Assembly: GCA_963978895.1 (NCBI GenBank) | Contig: OZ022239.1 | Coordinates: 36,735,330-36,799,329, forward strand | DNA length: 64,000 bases | Direction of reading: 5' to 3' | Source of the DNA: Erpobdella octoculata | Taxonomy: Eukaryota > Annelida > Clitellata > Hirudinida > Erpobdellidae | Shown here: one piece after another, positions 1 to 10,388 of the stretch | Layout of the letters: each line of letters opens with the position of its first letter | Numbering within the stretch: the stretch's first letter is position 1 | Made by a program: the position numbers and the translations under genes | The notes under the pieces: generated by a model | The model's database searches: none | Seen by the model: the letters and a program-made list of their open reading frames with translations, nothing else | What the model was told of the DNA's origin: nothing

Positions 1-179
1 ACCAAAAAAAATGTTTATGAAACCAAAATTAATTACATTTGCTAAATATTTTTTCAAATTTTATTTCAATGTGGAAATCTTTTCAATATTTCAAGCTTTT
101 TTCAATTTTCAAAAACCTTTAAAAGTTTTTTTCGGGCATACAAAGTATTATATTTTGGATGTGATGGACAAATCGAATG

Positions 180-296
180 TAGGACATTCCCCCCCCCCCC
201 CGGACGTTCCCCCCCCCCCTGGAAATTCCCCCCCCCCGACAGACCCGAGGACATTTCCCCCCCAAGGTAGGACATTTCCCCCCCTGTGGTTATGTA
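180..296 (+). repeat. C-run repeats with motif GGACATT(C)n
   Basis: Four or five copies of GGACATT, GGACGTT or GGAAATT are each followed by 7-11 C. A weaker pair lies at 363-391. The same motif on the opposite strand occurs at 676-752, so the two blocks face each other across the telomere-like array. The open frames through this stretch give only Pro/Gly runs and are not genes. Confidence 0.8.
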
Positions 297-465
297 GTAG
301 TATGAATTTGTGGTTTTGCAAGAGTGTGTTCTTGCATGGCATAAATATGTGTGTGCGTGTGTGTACATTCCCCTCCGGACATTCCCCCGCCATGAGTATG
401 ATAATTCTCACCCCACGAGGTAGGACAAGGCAGAGTTAAATTTCACAAGTTTTTCTAAGAAACAC

Positions 466-608
466 AAACCCTAACCCTAACCCTAGGGTTTCTAAAAGTG
501 TTTCTAAGAAACACAAACCCTAACCCTAACCCTAGGGTTTCTAAGAGTGTTTCTGAGAAACACAAACCCTAACCCTAACCTAACCCTAACCCTAACCCTA
601 ACCCTAAC
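466..608 (+). repeat. Telomere-like (CCCTAA)n array with inverted junctions
   Basis: Three blocks of CCCTAA (the TTAGGG-type animal telomere repeat on the other strand) are visible. The first two each end in CCCTAGGGTTTC, a short head-to-head inversion. They are separated by a palindromic spacer, GTGTTTCTAAGAAACAC. The last block is the longest and contains one shortened unit. This is an interstitial telomere-like sequence or a subtelomeric repeat. Confidence 0.85.
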
Positions 609-675
609 ATTGCACTAAACTATTTAGGGGATAAATAAAAAATAATAAATGAAAAATAAAAGTATATTCTCTCTC

Positions 676-752
676 CGGGGGGGGGGAATGTCCTACCCCG
701 GGGGGGAACGTCCGGGGGGGGGGGGGTAATGTCCGGGGGGGGGAAATGTCCG
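676..752 (-). repeat. G-run repeats, inverted counterpart of 180-296
   Basis: G runs of 7-14 alternate with AATGTCC, AACGTCC, TAATGTCC and AAATGTCC. This is the reverse complement of the motif at 180-296. Confidence 0.8.
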
Positions 753-1180
753 ATCCTCAGTGTGAATGTACAAAATTGAAGAACTCGGGCTTTTGATTTC
801 TCTTATTTAAATATTGACATTATTTCTTATTTGATTTTTTGCTAAAGTGGTACATTAGTTTTGCCACATGAATCTGCAAATTGTTTTTGCATATTATCTC
901 ATTATTATGGACCTGTTTTATGACTTTTTCTGTTGTATTATTAAGGCGAGTAAGGTAAATGATAAGATTATTCCCTAGTTTGGGTCTCATACTCATAGTC
1001 TGAGTGAAAACCAGCACAAAATGTTTTTATGATTGGTCTCCCGCTCAACGAGACAGATAAGTATGTTTCGCCATGGTAATTTTGTCACTAGCCGTTTCAC
1101 ATAAAAATTAGAATAAAACAAAAATACATTGCTTCAAACGTTAATAGTTAGACAGATAAACAGAGAAACCAATAGACAAA
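753..1180. other. No gene seen
   Basis: AT-rich sequence with only short open frames and no recognisable domain. It runs into the tetranucleotide-type array at 1181. Confidence 0.6.
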
Positions 1181-2135
1181 TAGACAGATAGACAGATAGA
1201 CAGATAGACAGATAGACAGATAGACAGATAGACAGATAGACAGATAGACAGATAGACAGATAGACAGATAGACAGATAGACAGATAGACAGATATACAGA
1301 TAGACAGATAGACAGATAGACAGATAGACAGATAGACAGATAGACAGATAGACAGATAGACAGATAGACAGATAGACAGATAGACAGATAGACAGATAGA
1401 CAGATAGACAGATAGACAGATAGACAGATAGACAGATAGACAGATAGACAGATAGACAGATAGACAGATAGACAGATAGACAGATAGACAGATAGACAGA
1501 TAGACAGATAGACAGATAGACAGATAGACAGATAGACAGATAGACAGATAGACAGATAGACAGATAGACAGATAGACAGATAGACAGATAGACAGATAGA
1601 CAGATAGACAGATAGACAGATAGACAGATAGACAGATAGACAGATAGACAGATAGACAGATAGACAGATAGACAGATAGACAGAACAGACAGACAGATAG
1701 ACAGATAGACAGATAGACAGATAGACAGATAGACAGATAGACAGATAGACAGATAGACAGATAGACAGATAGACAGATAGACAGATAGACAGATAGACAG
1801 ATAGACAGATAGACAGATAGACAGATAGACAGATAGACAGATAGACAGATAGACAGATAGACAGATAGACAGATAGACAGATAGACAGATAGACAGATAG
1901 ACAGATAGACAGATAGACAGATAGACAGATAGACAGATAGACAGATAGACAGATAGACAGATAGACAGATAGACAGATAGACAGATAGACAGATAGACAG
2001 ATAGACAGATAGACAGATAGACAGATAGACAGATAGACAGATAGACAGATAGACAGATAGACAGATAGACAGATAGACAGATAGACAGATAGACAGATAG
2101 ACAGATAGACAGATAGACAGATAGACAGATAGACA
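1181..2135 (+). repeat. (TAGACAGA)n microsatellite, about 955 bp
   Basis: Near-perfect 8-bp unit TAGACAGA (read also as GATA/GACA). I see two interruptions, GATATACAG near 1290 and AACAGACAGACAG near 1682. The frame through it on the minus strand is a pure Leu-Ser-Ile-Cys repeat and not a gene. Confidence 0.97.
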
Positions 2136-2159
2136 TTTTTTAAAAGTAGTTATTCTAAA

Positions 2160-2757
2160 TAACTAATAACTTTATTTTCTACCTCATATTTGTAGTCCTG
2201 AAACTGGAAATCGAACTTTCAAAAAATGGTGAAACACGAATATCATTATTTTTTGAGTAAATAATAATTTTAACATCTGTAGCTTTTGCAGTTTTTCAAG
2301 TAGCAGTTACATTAAGAAACAAATAAACCATTTTTCCACCCCACAATAAAGGTCCTGGAAACCAAATTTTCAAAAAATGGTGAAACACGTATTATAATAT
2401 TTTTTAAGAAGAATCTAGATACCAAATTTCAAAACCCCTCATTTTTGGTTTTTGAGATATGCGGTGTTTTAGAAAAGAGTTTGTTTTCCTGTTTCATCTC
2501 TTCAGGAGCAAAGGTTTTAGCGACCGGAAGCGGGTTAGCGACTGGGAGCGAGAAAGCAATCGGGAGCCAAAAAGCGACCGGAGCGAGAAAATGACCGGGA
2601 CCGGGAGAGCAAGCAGGAACGGGAAAACGACCGGGAGCGGGAGCGGGAGAGCCAGCAGGAACGGGAAAGCAACCGGGAGTGGGAGAACAAGTGGGGAAGG
2701 AAACGGGAGCAAGAAAGACAAGCAATAGAAAAACCTCTAAAAACCACGAACAAGCCA
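2160..2757 (+). mobile_element. Helitron-like fragment: satellite units plus GC minisatellite
   Basis: About 2 units of the roughly 156-bp satellite seen at 21.7-22.4 kb and 54.9-55.9 kb are followed by a short unique part (TTTTTGAGATATGC). A minisatellite of AGCGACCGGGAGCGGGAA-type units then spans 2519-2730. The end, ATAGAAAAACCTCTAAAAACC, is the start of the Helitron-type 3' end found complete elsewhere (for example 22939), but the terminal hairpin and CTAG are missing here. Non-coding. Confidence 0.6.
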
Positions 2758-2788
2758 CGATAGGAAGTGGTTCAAAAATCGATTGAAG

Positions 2789-3380
<592 letters not shown>

Positions 3381-3504
3381 CTTAGCAAATCTATTTTACG
3401 TTTTATGGGCTAAAAAAAGTTATGAAAGAATGGAAAAAAGAAAATGAGCGTGAGCGTATATATATGCTCAAGTCATAGTACAGCGCAGACTTTGGTTTCT
3501 TTAA

Positions 3505-3540
3505 AGCATGGTTCCAGATTACGAGAACCTGAACCATGCT
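3505..3540 (+). repeat. 10-bp hairpin AGCATGGTTC / GAACCATGCT
   Basis: A perfect 10-bp inverted repeat with a 16-base loop lies just before an open frame that begins at 3536 inside the second arm. Confidence 0.6.
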
Positions 3541-3895
3541 TGCTCAATCAAAAGAACTACCTTCAGAAAACTTGATGCCCGTTCAACCTGTGATGCCAAC
3601 TAACCTTGCAGTTAACTTTCGTCCTCTTGGAGTAGTAGACGCCATTCATGAAAAAGTAATAGTTCCCGATACTCCCACCCAATCTGGTGCTGAGGTGCAA
3701 CTCACTGGCGACCCTCTTGCCGACCACAATACTGGGCGCTCACCTGATCTTCTATTAATTTTTCAATTTTACGTTAACAAGGCAAATGTAACCATTCGTC
3801 GAAAAAAATGTTTTTTTCCAAAATTTAAACAAACTAAACTTAATATTCACATATATTCTCTTTTTATTCCACCTGTTCCGCATACTTATAGCTAG
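3536..3895 (+). CDS. Hypothetical ORF in a PLE-derived segment
   Basis: An open frame of 119 codons starts with ATG inside a hairpin arm. The product is Pro-rich in its first 80 residues and has no motif I recognise. The ORF lies directly upstream of a PLE-type hammerhead-like motif, so it may be the variable C-terminal tail of a truncated Penelope-like polyprotein, comparable to the low-complexity tail in the 11-16 kb copies. That is inference from position only. It could equally be a chance frame. Confidence 0.3.
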   Translation: MLAQSKELPSENLMPVQPVMPTNLAVNFRPLGVVDAIHEKVIVPDTPTQSGAEVQLTGDPLADHNTGRSPDLLLIFQFYVNKANVTIRRKKCFFPKFKQTKLNIHIYSLFIPPVPHTYS

Positions 3896-4066
3896 ATACT
3901 AACTCGTTTTGTTTACATTACCGAGATGGTTTGATTTCAGTTGTACTACTTGTTTAATTTCTTACGTTGCGTAACCGTTCTGCATTGTTTGAAGTCGTTT
4001 GATTTTGATTTTATTTTGTTTCATTTCTGTCTACTATTTACTTGTCCTTTTTTCTACTGTTAACCT

Positions 4067-4112
4067 GGGGCTCTGAAGATGAAAAGTTTCTTTTCGAAAT
4101 TGTATTCAGCCC
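4067..4112 (+). ncRNA. Degenerate hammerhead ribozyme of a PLE
   Basis: The core reads CTGAAGA, then a stem II of GAAAAG/CTTTTC, then GAAA. Flanking GGGGCT and AGCCC could form stem I. Stem III (TTGTATTCA) pairs poorly and the core has CTGAAGA instead of CTGATGA, so activity is doubtful. Position and layout match the better preserved copies at 16404 and 25869. Confidence 0.5.
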
Positions 4113-4131
4113 AAGTAGAGATATAAATAAA

Positions 4132-4413
4132 ATGGCAGACAATAAAAAAGGTTGTTTGTTTTCAAAGTTTCGCTTAATTGAAAATATTTTGCGCAAACTG
4201 ATAAACGCCAAATGGGCCGTAGTTTTTAACGGAGCATGTCTAAAAGAACAAATTACGCCAAAATACGTTCAGTTATTCATTGTAAAGCTTTCTGACAAAT
4301 TATGTTTTTTATTTTGTTTTGCGGTGCATAAATATACAACGAAGATGGTTTTCCGACACGCGAACATGTTACATATTATTGTCTATGCGCGAAACATGGA
4401 AACTCCAAGTTAA
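4132..4413 (+). pseudogene. PLE N-terminal peptide fragment
   Basis: Starting at the ATG at 4132, the frame gives a peptide containing INAKWAVVFNGACLKEQI and PKYV. The same block occurs after the hammerhead in the copies at 10.6 kb, 16.5 kb, 24.2 kb and 26.0 kb, with AKWAV, FNGAC, KE and P-x-Y conserved. In tandem PLEs the region after the hammerhead is the start of the polyprotein, so I read this as the N-terminus of a third PLE whose RT is absent. The homology fades after about 50 codons; the rest of the frame is unrelated. Confidence 0.5.
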
Positions 4414-5055
4414 ATCTGCACACTTCCAAAGATTTGTTTATGGTCATCGCAAATGCCAGACGCACTGGAAATTGTAACCTTTTAAATTTGAAAGGCAAAT
4501 CAGTTGGAATCATCGGTATACGCGGGATCAAAACATCTACTCCTTTGTATTTACTATTTATAATCGTTGCCTCAATCACATTATTAATTAGCTTCTTCAC
4601 AGCCAGTCTCGTCCATTGCACAATCGAGGTTGATTAATGTTACGCAACATTATAACTGAACCCACTTTTATTAGCAAATTACACCAGGCAAATCCAGCGA
4701 ATTTAAAAATTTTGTGGGATAGTTGACTACGTCATCGTTTTTTTATAATTGTGTCGACTGATTTGAAGGAAGAAAATTTTGAATGATCGCATTGACATCA
4801 TCGACATCTTTGTTTTTGCTGCCAATATTGCTCATGTGCTGAGCCAATTATGGATTTGAAATGTTGCTCTACGTCCGGAAAAACAGACTGAATAAGCTCC
4901 TCTTTCGAGCCTGCCACGGAATTACTGGAAGAATCTGACGGAAACAGATCTGGACAGCCATACTGTCTAACATATGACATCGCATCTTGTGCGCACTCGT
5001 GCATGTGGCGCAGACTTCTAATGTAAGTGGCTGGCAAAATTGTCATCCTTCCCAT
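4320..5055 (-). pseudogene. Decayed autonomous Helitron (Rep/helicase) remnant
   Basis: Read on the minus strand. The frame at 5055-4798 contains GRMTILPATYI, RHMHE and AQDAMSYVRQYGCPDLF, matching the Helitron-like N-terminal (Rep-side) domain. The frame at 4621-4376 contains IPTDLPFKFKRLQFPVRLAF and AMTINKS. It continues past a stop into FAHRQ-YV-CSRVGKPSSLYIYAP near 4320-4395, the C-terminal signature of Helitron PIF1-type helicases. Order and strand are consistent with one transposase gene that has lost nearly everything between the two ends. Stops and the deletion make it non-functional. Recognition is from memory of the families. Confidence 0.75.
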
Positions 5056-5319
5056 GTTTTTTGCATTGCCTTTGGCGTTAATAGCATTGCGAAGATGAAT
5101 GTATTATTCAGATCGGAGGTGCTGTTGGTTGAAACGGATGTATGTTAATCGTTCAGTCTCAATTTTGACATACACGACAACTGCAAACTGGTGGAAAAAA
5201 CGACGACACATCAAAATGTGATTTATTTCACTTTCACGAATCATGAGTCTATATGAATAAAAATTCATAACACTGACATTTTTGTTGGTTTCACCACCTA
5301 TTATATATATATATATATA
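5056..5319. other. No gene seen
   Basis: AT-rich spacer ending in a short AT repeat (5302-5320), into which the LTR element R1 is inserted. Confidence 0.5.
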
Positions 5320-5520
5320 TATATCTATGGTTTATAATCGAGGCTGATAAACCTCAGAAGATTCATAACTAAGAAAGATCAGAAAATATACAGTGAGTGT
5401 TTACATAACTTCAATCAACCAGTCTTAATTACAGTTACTAAGATACAAGTTTCTTTGATTAAGTGTGTATTTCTTCTAAGTAATAAAGGACCATTTAAAA
5501 AGAACCTGAATATTATAACA
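5320..5520 (+). repeat. 5' LTR of R1
   Basis: Starts at about TATATCTATGG and ends ATTATAACA. An AATAAA-like signal (AAGTAATAAAGGA) lies near the end. The outer boundary is uncertain because it merges with an AT repeat. Confidence 0.85.
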
Positions 5521-5541
5521 ACTGGTGTCAGAAGCAGGATA
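5521..5541 (+). promoter_or_regulatory. tRNA primer-binding site of R1
   Basis: ACTGGTGTCAGAAGCAGGA directly follows the LTR. TGGTGTCAGAAG resembles the complement of the 3' end of an animal tRNA-Leu. The tRNA identity is recalled, not checked. Confidence 0.55.
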
Positions 5542-5550
5542 CTTTTGGAA

Positions 5551-8151
5551 ATGGGTTTAATTACTTTGGAAGAATTGAAGTGCTCAGATTTAAAAGGGCA
5601 GCTTCTTCTGAGGGGTTTATCTGCTATTGGCAAAAAGAACGAGCTAAAAGAAAGGCTGCAACAATCTCTCGAAGGTGAAGGAAAAGACCCAGATACTTTT
5701 GAGTTTGAAATCAAAACCCCAATGGAATTGATGACATTGATGAGAGAGGAAAGCATAGCAGCACAAGAAGAAAACAGAGCAGCACAAGAAGAAAACAGAG
5801 CAGCACAAGAAGAAAACAGAGCAGCACAAGAAGAGAACAGAGCAGCGCAACGAAGAATTGAAGAGCTAATTATTGACGATCGGCTTCGTTTATCAGAAGT
5901 TGAAAACAGAGTCAGTAACCTAGAAAAGCTGGTGAAAGAAAACGTCGGAGAAATCGAAACAAGATTGAACAGTATGGTCAAACAAGTACAGAATGGTTGC
6001 CATATCCAAGAAAGAATTCATTCCGTTGAACATGCCAAGACCCCGGCTTTTGATGGCACTGTGTCATGGTCCGTCTACAAAGCTCAATTTGAAATTGCTG
6101 CCAGGAAAAATAATTGGTTAACCAGCCAGCAGAAGGCGGAAAATCTGGTATTTTCTTTGAGGGGAGAAGCCTTACAGCTTCTCGAGCTTATTGCAGATAG
6201 TGATGATTACGATGCAATCGTGAAGGTTCTCGAGAGCAGATTCGGTAATCAACACGCGCCAGAAATTTTTCGAGCTCAACTCAAGTGTCGACGCCAGAAA
6301 CCCGAAGAAAGCTTGCAAGAGCTGGAAGCGGATATAGAACGACTCGCAAATCTGGGATATCCCTTGTGCCCTCGAAATGTCCTCAATACAATTATTGCGG
6401 ATGGATTCATAGCAGCCTTGAAGAACTCTGAAACCCAAAAGGCTCTTAGGGTTGCCCGCGTAGCTAGTCCCAGCGAAGCTTTGACATTTGCAATAAATTA
6501 TGAAGCCTCTGTGGAGCCATCTGATGGGTCTCGTCACGTAAAAAAATTGGGAAGCAAGGACGAAGATGAACTGGATGATCGAGTCCGGAGAGTTATTAAG
6601 GAAAGAATTAACTGGAAAGGGAATAGCTCACCACGTTGCTGGAGTTGTGGAAAACCGGGACATCTACAAAAAAACTGTAGAATTCAGATGTTTAGACCCA
6701 GGCAACAGGAGAAAATGGATCACTGTAGGCATAATGATGTCAAACAAGGAAAACCCATAAAGGCCCAATCCAACAAGAAAAAATCAGATTCTGTGAAGGT
6801 AAAAGATAATTTGCCTTGCAGAGTTGTGCCAGTTACCGTTCTTGGAAAAGGAACTAGTTTATTTGTGGAAGGTAGATTAGGAATGAGAAATTGTAAGTTT
6901 ATTATTGATACGGGAGCTTCTTGTTCAATCATAAAACCTTGTTTGGCGAAAGGAGAGGTTTTACAAGGTGGAAAGCACATCCGTTTAAAGACTGCAACAG
7001 GAGAGCTTGTTCCAGTAGTTGGCAAAATTCAAACTGAAATAAGGCTGGGAAATAAGACTTTTCAGCATCAGTTTTTGGTTGCTGATATAGAAGAAGAATG
7101 CCTACTTGGGCTTGACTTTATGAGAATTCAGGGATTTGCAGTGGACTTAAAAATGGGAACATTCAGACAGGGAAATATGGAAATACCTGTTTGCTATAAA
7201 GGCGAAACAAATTCGATAAAGCGAGTATTGGTAACAAAGAGCATCATTGTACCTGCTCAGTCGGAATCTTTGGTTTGGGCAAGAATAGAGAATGAGAAAA
7301 ACTTAAGAGTTGTTGGGTTCATTGAGCCCCTGAACGGAGTTGAAAAACATGGATTAATGATTGGAAAAACACTGGTACGAACGGAGTCAGGAAGCTACGT
7401 GCCAGTCAGAGTTATGAATGTGACAGAATGCGAAAAGCAAATAACAAAAGGTGATGAAATTGCGGTATGCAGCCCAGTCGATCACATAGTGGCATGTACC
7501 ACAGTGGTTGGTAAAAATAATAATAAAAAGAGAATGAAGTACTCGCAAATTCAAAATCTGCTTGAAGCCGCTAAAACTTCATTAAAACCAATGGACTATG
7601 TCAAAGCGGAAAAGCTGATTGAAGAATATTGTGATATAATAGCTATTGACGAAGAAGACAATGGGAAAACAAAGATCGTTGAACACCGAATTCGAACTGG
7701 AAATACAGAGCCCATTCGTCAACTGCCACGAAGGCTTCCACTGGCAAAACGAGAAGAAGCTAGAAAGATGCTAGAAAAGATGAAGAAACAAGGAGTTATT
7801 GAACCATCCAATAGTCCATGGAGTTCACCTGTAGTACTTGTAAGGAAGAAAGATAACTCGCTACGTTTTTGTGTCGACTACAGAATGTTGAACGAGGTCA
7901 CACAAAAAGATAGTTACCCTTTGCCCAGAGTCGATGACACCATCGATACACTTGCGGGATCTCGAATGTTTTCTACTTTAGATCTTAAGAGTGGATATTG
8001 GCAGGTGGGAATACATCCCCAGGATCGCGAGAAAACTGCCTTTTCAATAGGTGAAGGATTGTGGCAATTTACAGTGATGCCATTTGGCTTGTGCAACGCA
8101 CCCGCAACTTTCGAGCGACTTATGGAGTATGTGTTACAAGGATTAAATTAG
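5551..8151 (+). CDS. R1 Gag-protease-RT polyprotein, first part (stopped by TAG)
   Basis: I start at the ATG at 5551, the first after the primer site; the open frame itself extends into the LTR. Residues about 4-38 look like a SAP motif (SDLKGQLLLRGLSAIGKK), an unusual Gag N-terminus. Residues about 69-100 are four AAQEENR heptads forming a coiled coil. A CCHC zinc knuckle, CWSCGKPGHLQKNC, is at about residue 363. The aspartic protease motif FIIDTGASCS is at about 450. RT follows with FCVDYRMLN, FSTLDLKSGYWQ and PFGLCNAPATF. A TAG at 8149-8151 stops the frame just before the catalytic YLDD box, and the frame continues unshifted beyond it. This copy therefore cannot make a complete RT without readthrough. 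Confidence 0.9.
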   Translation: MGLITLEELKCSDLKGQLLLRGLSAIGKKNELKERLQQSLEGEGKDPDTFEFEIKTPMELMTLMREESIAAQEENRAAQEENRAAQEENRAAQEENRAAQRRIEELIIDDRLRLSEVENRVSNLEKLVKENVGEIETRLNSMVKQVQNGCHIQERIHSVEHAKTPAFDGTVSWSVYKAQFEIAARKNNWLTSQQKAENLVFSLRGEALQLLELIADSDDYDAIVKVLESRFGNQHAPEIFRAQLKCRRQKPEESLQELEADIERLANLGYPLCPRNVLNTIIADGFIAALKNSETQKALRVARVASPSEALTFAINYEASVEPSDGSRHVKKLGSKDEDELDDRVRRVIKERINWKGNSSPRCWSCGKPGHLQKNCRIQMFRPRQQEKMDHCRHNDVKQGKPIKAQSNKKKSDSVKVKDNLPCRVVPVTVLGKGTSLFVEGRLGMRNCKFIIDTGASCSIIKPCLAKGEVLQGGKHIRLKTATGELVPVVGKIQTEIRLGNKTFQHQFLVADIEEECLLGLDFMRIQGFAVDLKMGTFRQGNMEIPVCYKGETNSIKRVLVTKSIIVPAQSESLVWARIENEKNLRVVGFIEPLNGVEKHGLMIGKTLVRTESGSYVPVRVMNVTECEKQITKGDEIAVCSPVDHIVACTTVVGKNNNKKRMKYSQIQNLLEAAKTSLKPMDYVKAEKLIEEYCDIIAIDEEDNGKTKIVEHRIRTGNTEPIRQLPRRLPLAKREEARKMLEKMKKQGVIEPSNSPWSSPVVLVRKKDNSLRFCVDYRMLNEVTQKDSYPLPRVDDTIDTLAGSRMFSTLDLKSGYWQVGIHPQDREKTAFSIGEGLWQFTVMPFGLCNAPATFERLMEYVLQGLN

Positions 8152-10374
8152 AGAACGTGTCTTGTTTATTTGGACGACATTATTGTTGTTGGAAAGACGT
8201 TTGAAGAGCATCTACACAATCTTGGAGAAGTTTTCCAGAGGATCCGAGATGCTGGTATGAAGCTAAATCCGTCGAAGTGTGCACTTTTCAAAAGCAAGGT
8301 GAAATATCTTGGTCATATAGTTTCTGCCGAAGGGGTAGGAACTGATCCTGAGAAAATTGAAGCGGTTAACCATTGGCCTGTTCCGAGAAATTCTCAAGAA
8401 TTAAGAAGCTTTCTTGGTTTGTGCACATATTATCGACGATTTGTAGCCAGCTTTTCCAGCATTGCAAAGGAACTATATAAGCTTACAGAGAAGAATGCAC
8501 CGTTTGATTGGTCAGAGGCAAATCAACAAGCGTTCGAACGGTTAAAAATAGCTTTGAGTTTGACGCCAGTTCTGTCGTATCCAATCCCTGGAAAAGATTT
8601 CCTATTAGACACAGATGCAAGCAATGAAGGAATAGGGGCAGTGCTTAGTCAAATTATTGACGGTAATGAAAAGGTTATAGCTTATTATAGCAGAACTTTG
8701 TCGAAACCGGAGCGCAATTATTGCGTCACCAGACGTGAGTTATTAGCAATCGTTGATTCTATTAAGCACTTTCACAAGTATTTATATGGTCAAACGTTTT
8801 TGTTGAGAACGGATCACGCTGCTTTGAAATGGCTTTTAAATTTTAAAAATCCAGAAGAACAAGTGGCTAGGTGGATCGAACGTTTACAATCATACGAGTT
8901 TGAAATTCAGCATCGGAAGGGTGAACAGCACAAAAATGCTGACGCACTGTCACGACGACCTTGCAATGATGAATGTAAGTATTGCATTCGCATGGAGGGG
9001 AAGGAAATGAATAATCAGTGTTTTCAGGTACGGTTTCAAATTGACGACACTTGGTCAGATGATGTGATTCGAGACGAACAGTTAAAAGATGATGATATAG
9101 GGCCGATTTTGAGATGGATGGAAGAAGGGAAGAAACCTGACTGGCAAGAGATTTCTGAATTGAGTCCTGCTACTAAATCGTATTGGGCACAATGGGACTC
9201 TCTAAGGATTGTAAACGGATCTCTAAAAAGAATTTGGGAAAGCACTGATGGTTCCACCAATGTTTTGCAATTAATTATTCCAAAATTAAAAGTGCCAGAA
9301 GTGCTCCAACAAATGCACTCCGGAGTATCAGGGGGACATCTAGGGATGAATAAAACGTTGGACAAGATCCGCCAAAGATTTTATTGGGTATACTGTAAGA
9401 TGGATGTAGAGGAATGGTGTAAAAAATGTGATACCTGTGCCGCTAGTAAAGGACCACACGCTAAAACAAAGGGCCATTTACAACAGTACAATGTAGGTTC
9501 CCCTTTTGAAAGAATTGCTATAGATTTAGCAGGTCCATTTCCAGTGTCAAAATCTGGCAATAAGTACATTCTTGTGGTCATAGATTATTTTACAAAATGG
9601 CCAGAGGTTTTTGCTATACCTAATCAAGAAGCAGTGACAGTTGCCAACGTTGTTGTTGATGGCTGGGTTAGTCGCTATGGAGTACCAATGGAGCTCCATT
9701 CAGATCAGGGCAGGAACTTTGATTCACAGCTGTTTAGAGAAATGTGCCGTGTTTTAGGCATACATAAAACCCGCACAACTCCCCTTCATCCTCAGTCTGA
9801 CGGTATGGTGGAACGATTTAATCGAACTATTCAACAGCACTTGTCTAAGATGGTCGGTGAAAACCAAGTTGATTGGGATAAACACATTCCGTTATTTTTG
9901 ATGGCTTACAGAGGATCGGTTCACAACACGACGAAGGCCACTCCAAGTAAAATGTTATTTGGACGGGAGATGCGACTTCCTTGCGATCTTATGTTTGGAA
10001 GTCCGCGAGACAAAGTAGAATCGGAAAGCGAGTATGCCTCACAATTGCGGGCTCGGTTAAATGAAATTCATTTTGTAGCCCGAAATAGGATCAAAGCAGC
10101 CAGCGAAAGAATGAAAACTCGGTATGATCGTCAATCAAATATGAAAGAGTTTAAAGAAAATGATTTGGTGTGGTTCTACAATCCACAACGTAAAATTGGG
10201 AAATCACCTAAACTTCAACAAGACTGGGAAGGACCATATAGAATTATTAAAAAGATCAATGATGTCATCTACCGGATTCAAAAGGGCCAACGTACTAAGA
10301 TGAAAGTAATTCATGTTGACCGCCTTGCCAAATATTATGGAGGCAATGAAACTGTTCGGGACGAACAGGATTAA
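8152..10374 (+). CDS. R1 RT (YLDD)-RNase H-integrase, second part
   Basis: This is the same reading frame as the first part, directly after the TAG. It begins RTCLVYLDDIIVVG, the RT catalytic box. RNase H follows with DTDASNEGIGAVLSQ, RRELLAIV and RTDHAALKWLL. The integrase has an HHCC zinc-binding segment (HLGMNKTLDK ... WCKKCDTCAASK) and a DDE core (IAIDLAGPFPV, SDQGRNFD, PQSDGMVERFNR). A GPYRIIKK (GPY/F) module lies near the C-terminus, before TAA. Apart from the upstream TAG nothing looks damaged. A GTG or TTG start is not needed; this is simply the rest of pol. Confidence 0.92.
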   Translation, partial: RTCLVYLDDIIVVGKTFEEHLHNLGEVFQRIRDAGMKLNPSKCALFKSKVKYLGHIVSAEGVGTDPEKIEAVNHWPVPRNSQELRSFLGLCTYYRRFVASFSSIAKELYKLTEKNAPFDWSEANQQAFERLKIALSLTPVLSYPIPGKDFLLDTDASNEGIGAVLSQIIDGNEKVIAYYSRTLSKPERNYCVTRRELLAIVDSIKHFHKYLYGQTFLLRTDHAALKWLLNFKNPEEQVARWIERLQSYEFEIQHRKGEQHKNADALSRRPCNDECKYCIRMEGKEMNNQCFQVRFQIDDTWSDDVIRDEQLKDDDIGPILRWMEEGKKPDWQEISELSPATKSYWAQWDSLRIVNGSLKRIWESTDGSTNVLQLIIPKLKVPEVLQQMHSGVSGGHLGMNKTLDKIRQRFYWVYCKMDVEEWCKKCDTCAASKGPHAKTKGHLQQYNVGSPFERIAIDLAGPFPVSKSGNKYILVVIDYFTKWPEVFAIPNQEAVTVANVVVDGWVSRYGVPMELHSDQGRNFDSQLFREMCRVLGIHKTRTTPLHPQSDGMVERFNRTIQQHLSKMVGENQVDWDKHIPLFLMAYRGSVHNTTKATPSKMLFGREMRLPCDLMFGSPRDKVESESEYASQLRARLNEIHFVARNRIKAASERMKTRYDRQSNMKEFKENDLVWFYNPQRKIGKSPKLQQDWEGPYRIIKKINDVIYRIQKGQRTKMKVIHVDRLAKYYGGNETVRDEQD

Positions 10375-10388
10375 GAAGAGGGTAGTTT
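10375..10388 (+). promoter_or_regulatory. Polypurine tract of R1
   Basis: GAAGAGGGTAG immediately before the 3' LTR fits the plus-strand primer of an LTR retrotransposon. Confidence 0.6.

Noticed and set aside
1141..2136. 331-codon frame of Leu-Ser-Ile-Cys repeats on the minus strand
   Set aside because: It is only the (TAGACAGA)n microsatellite translated; no unique sequence.
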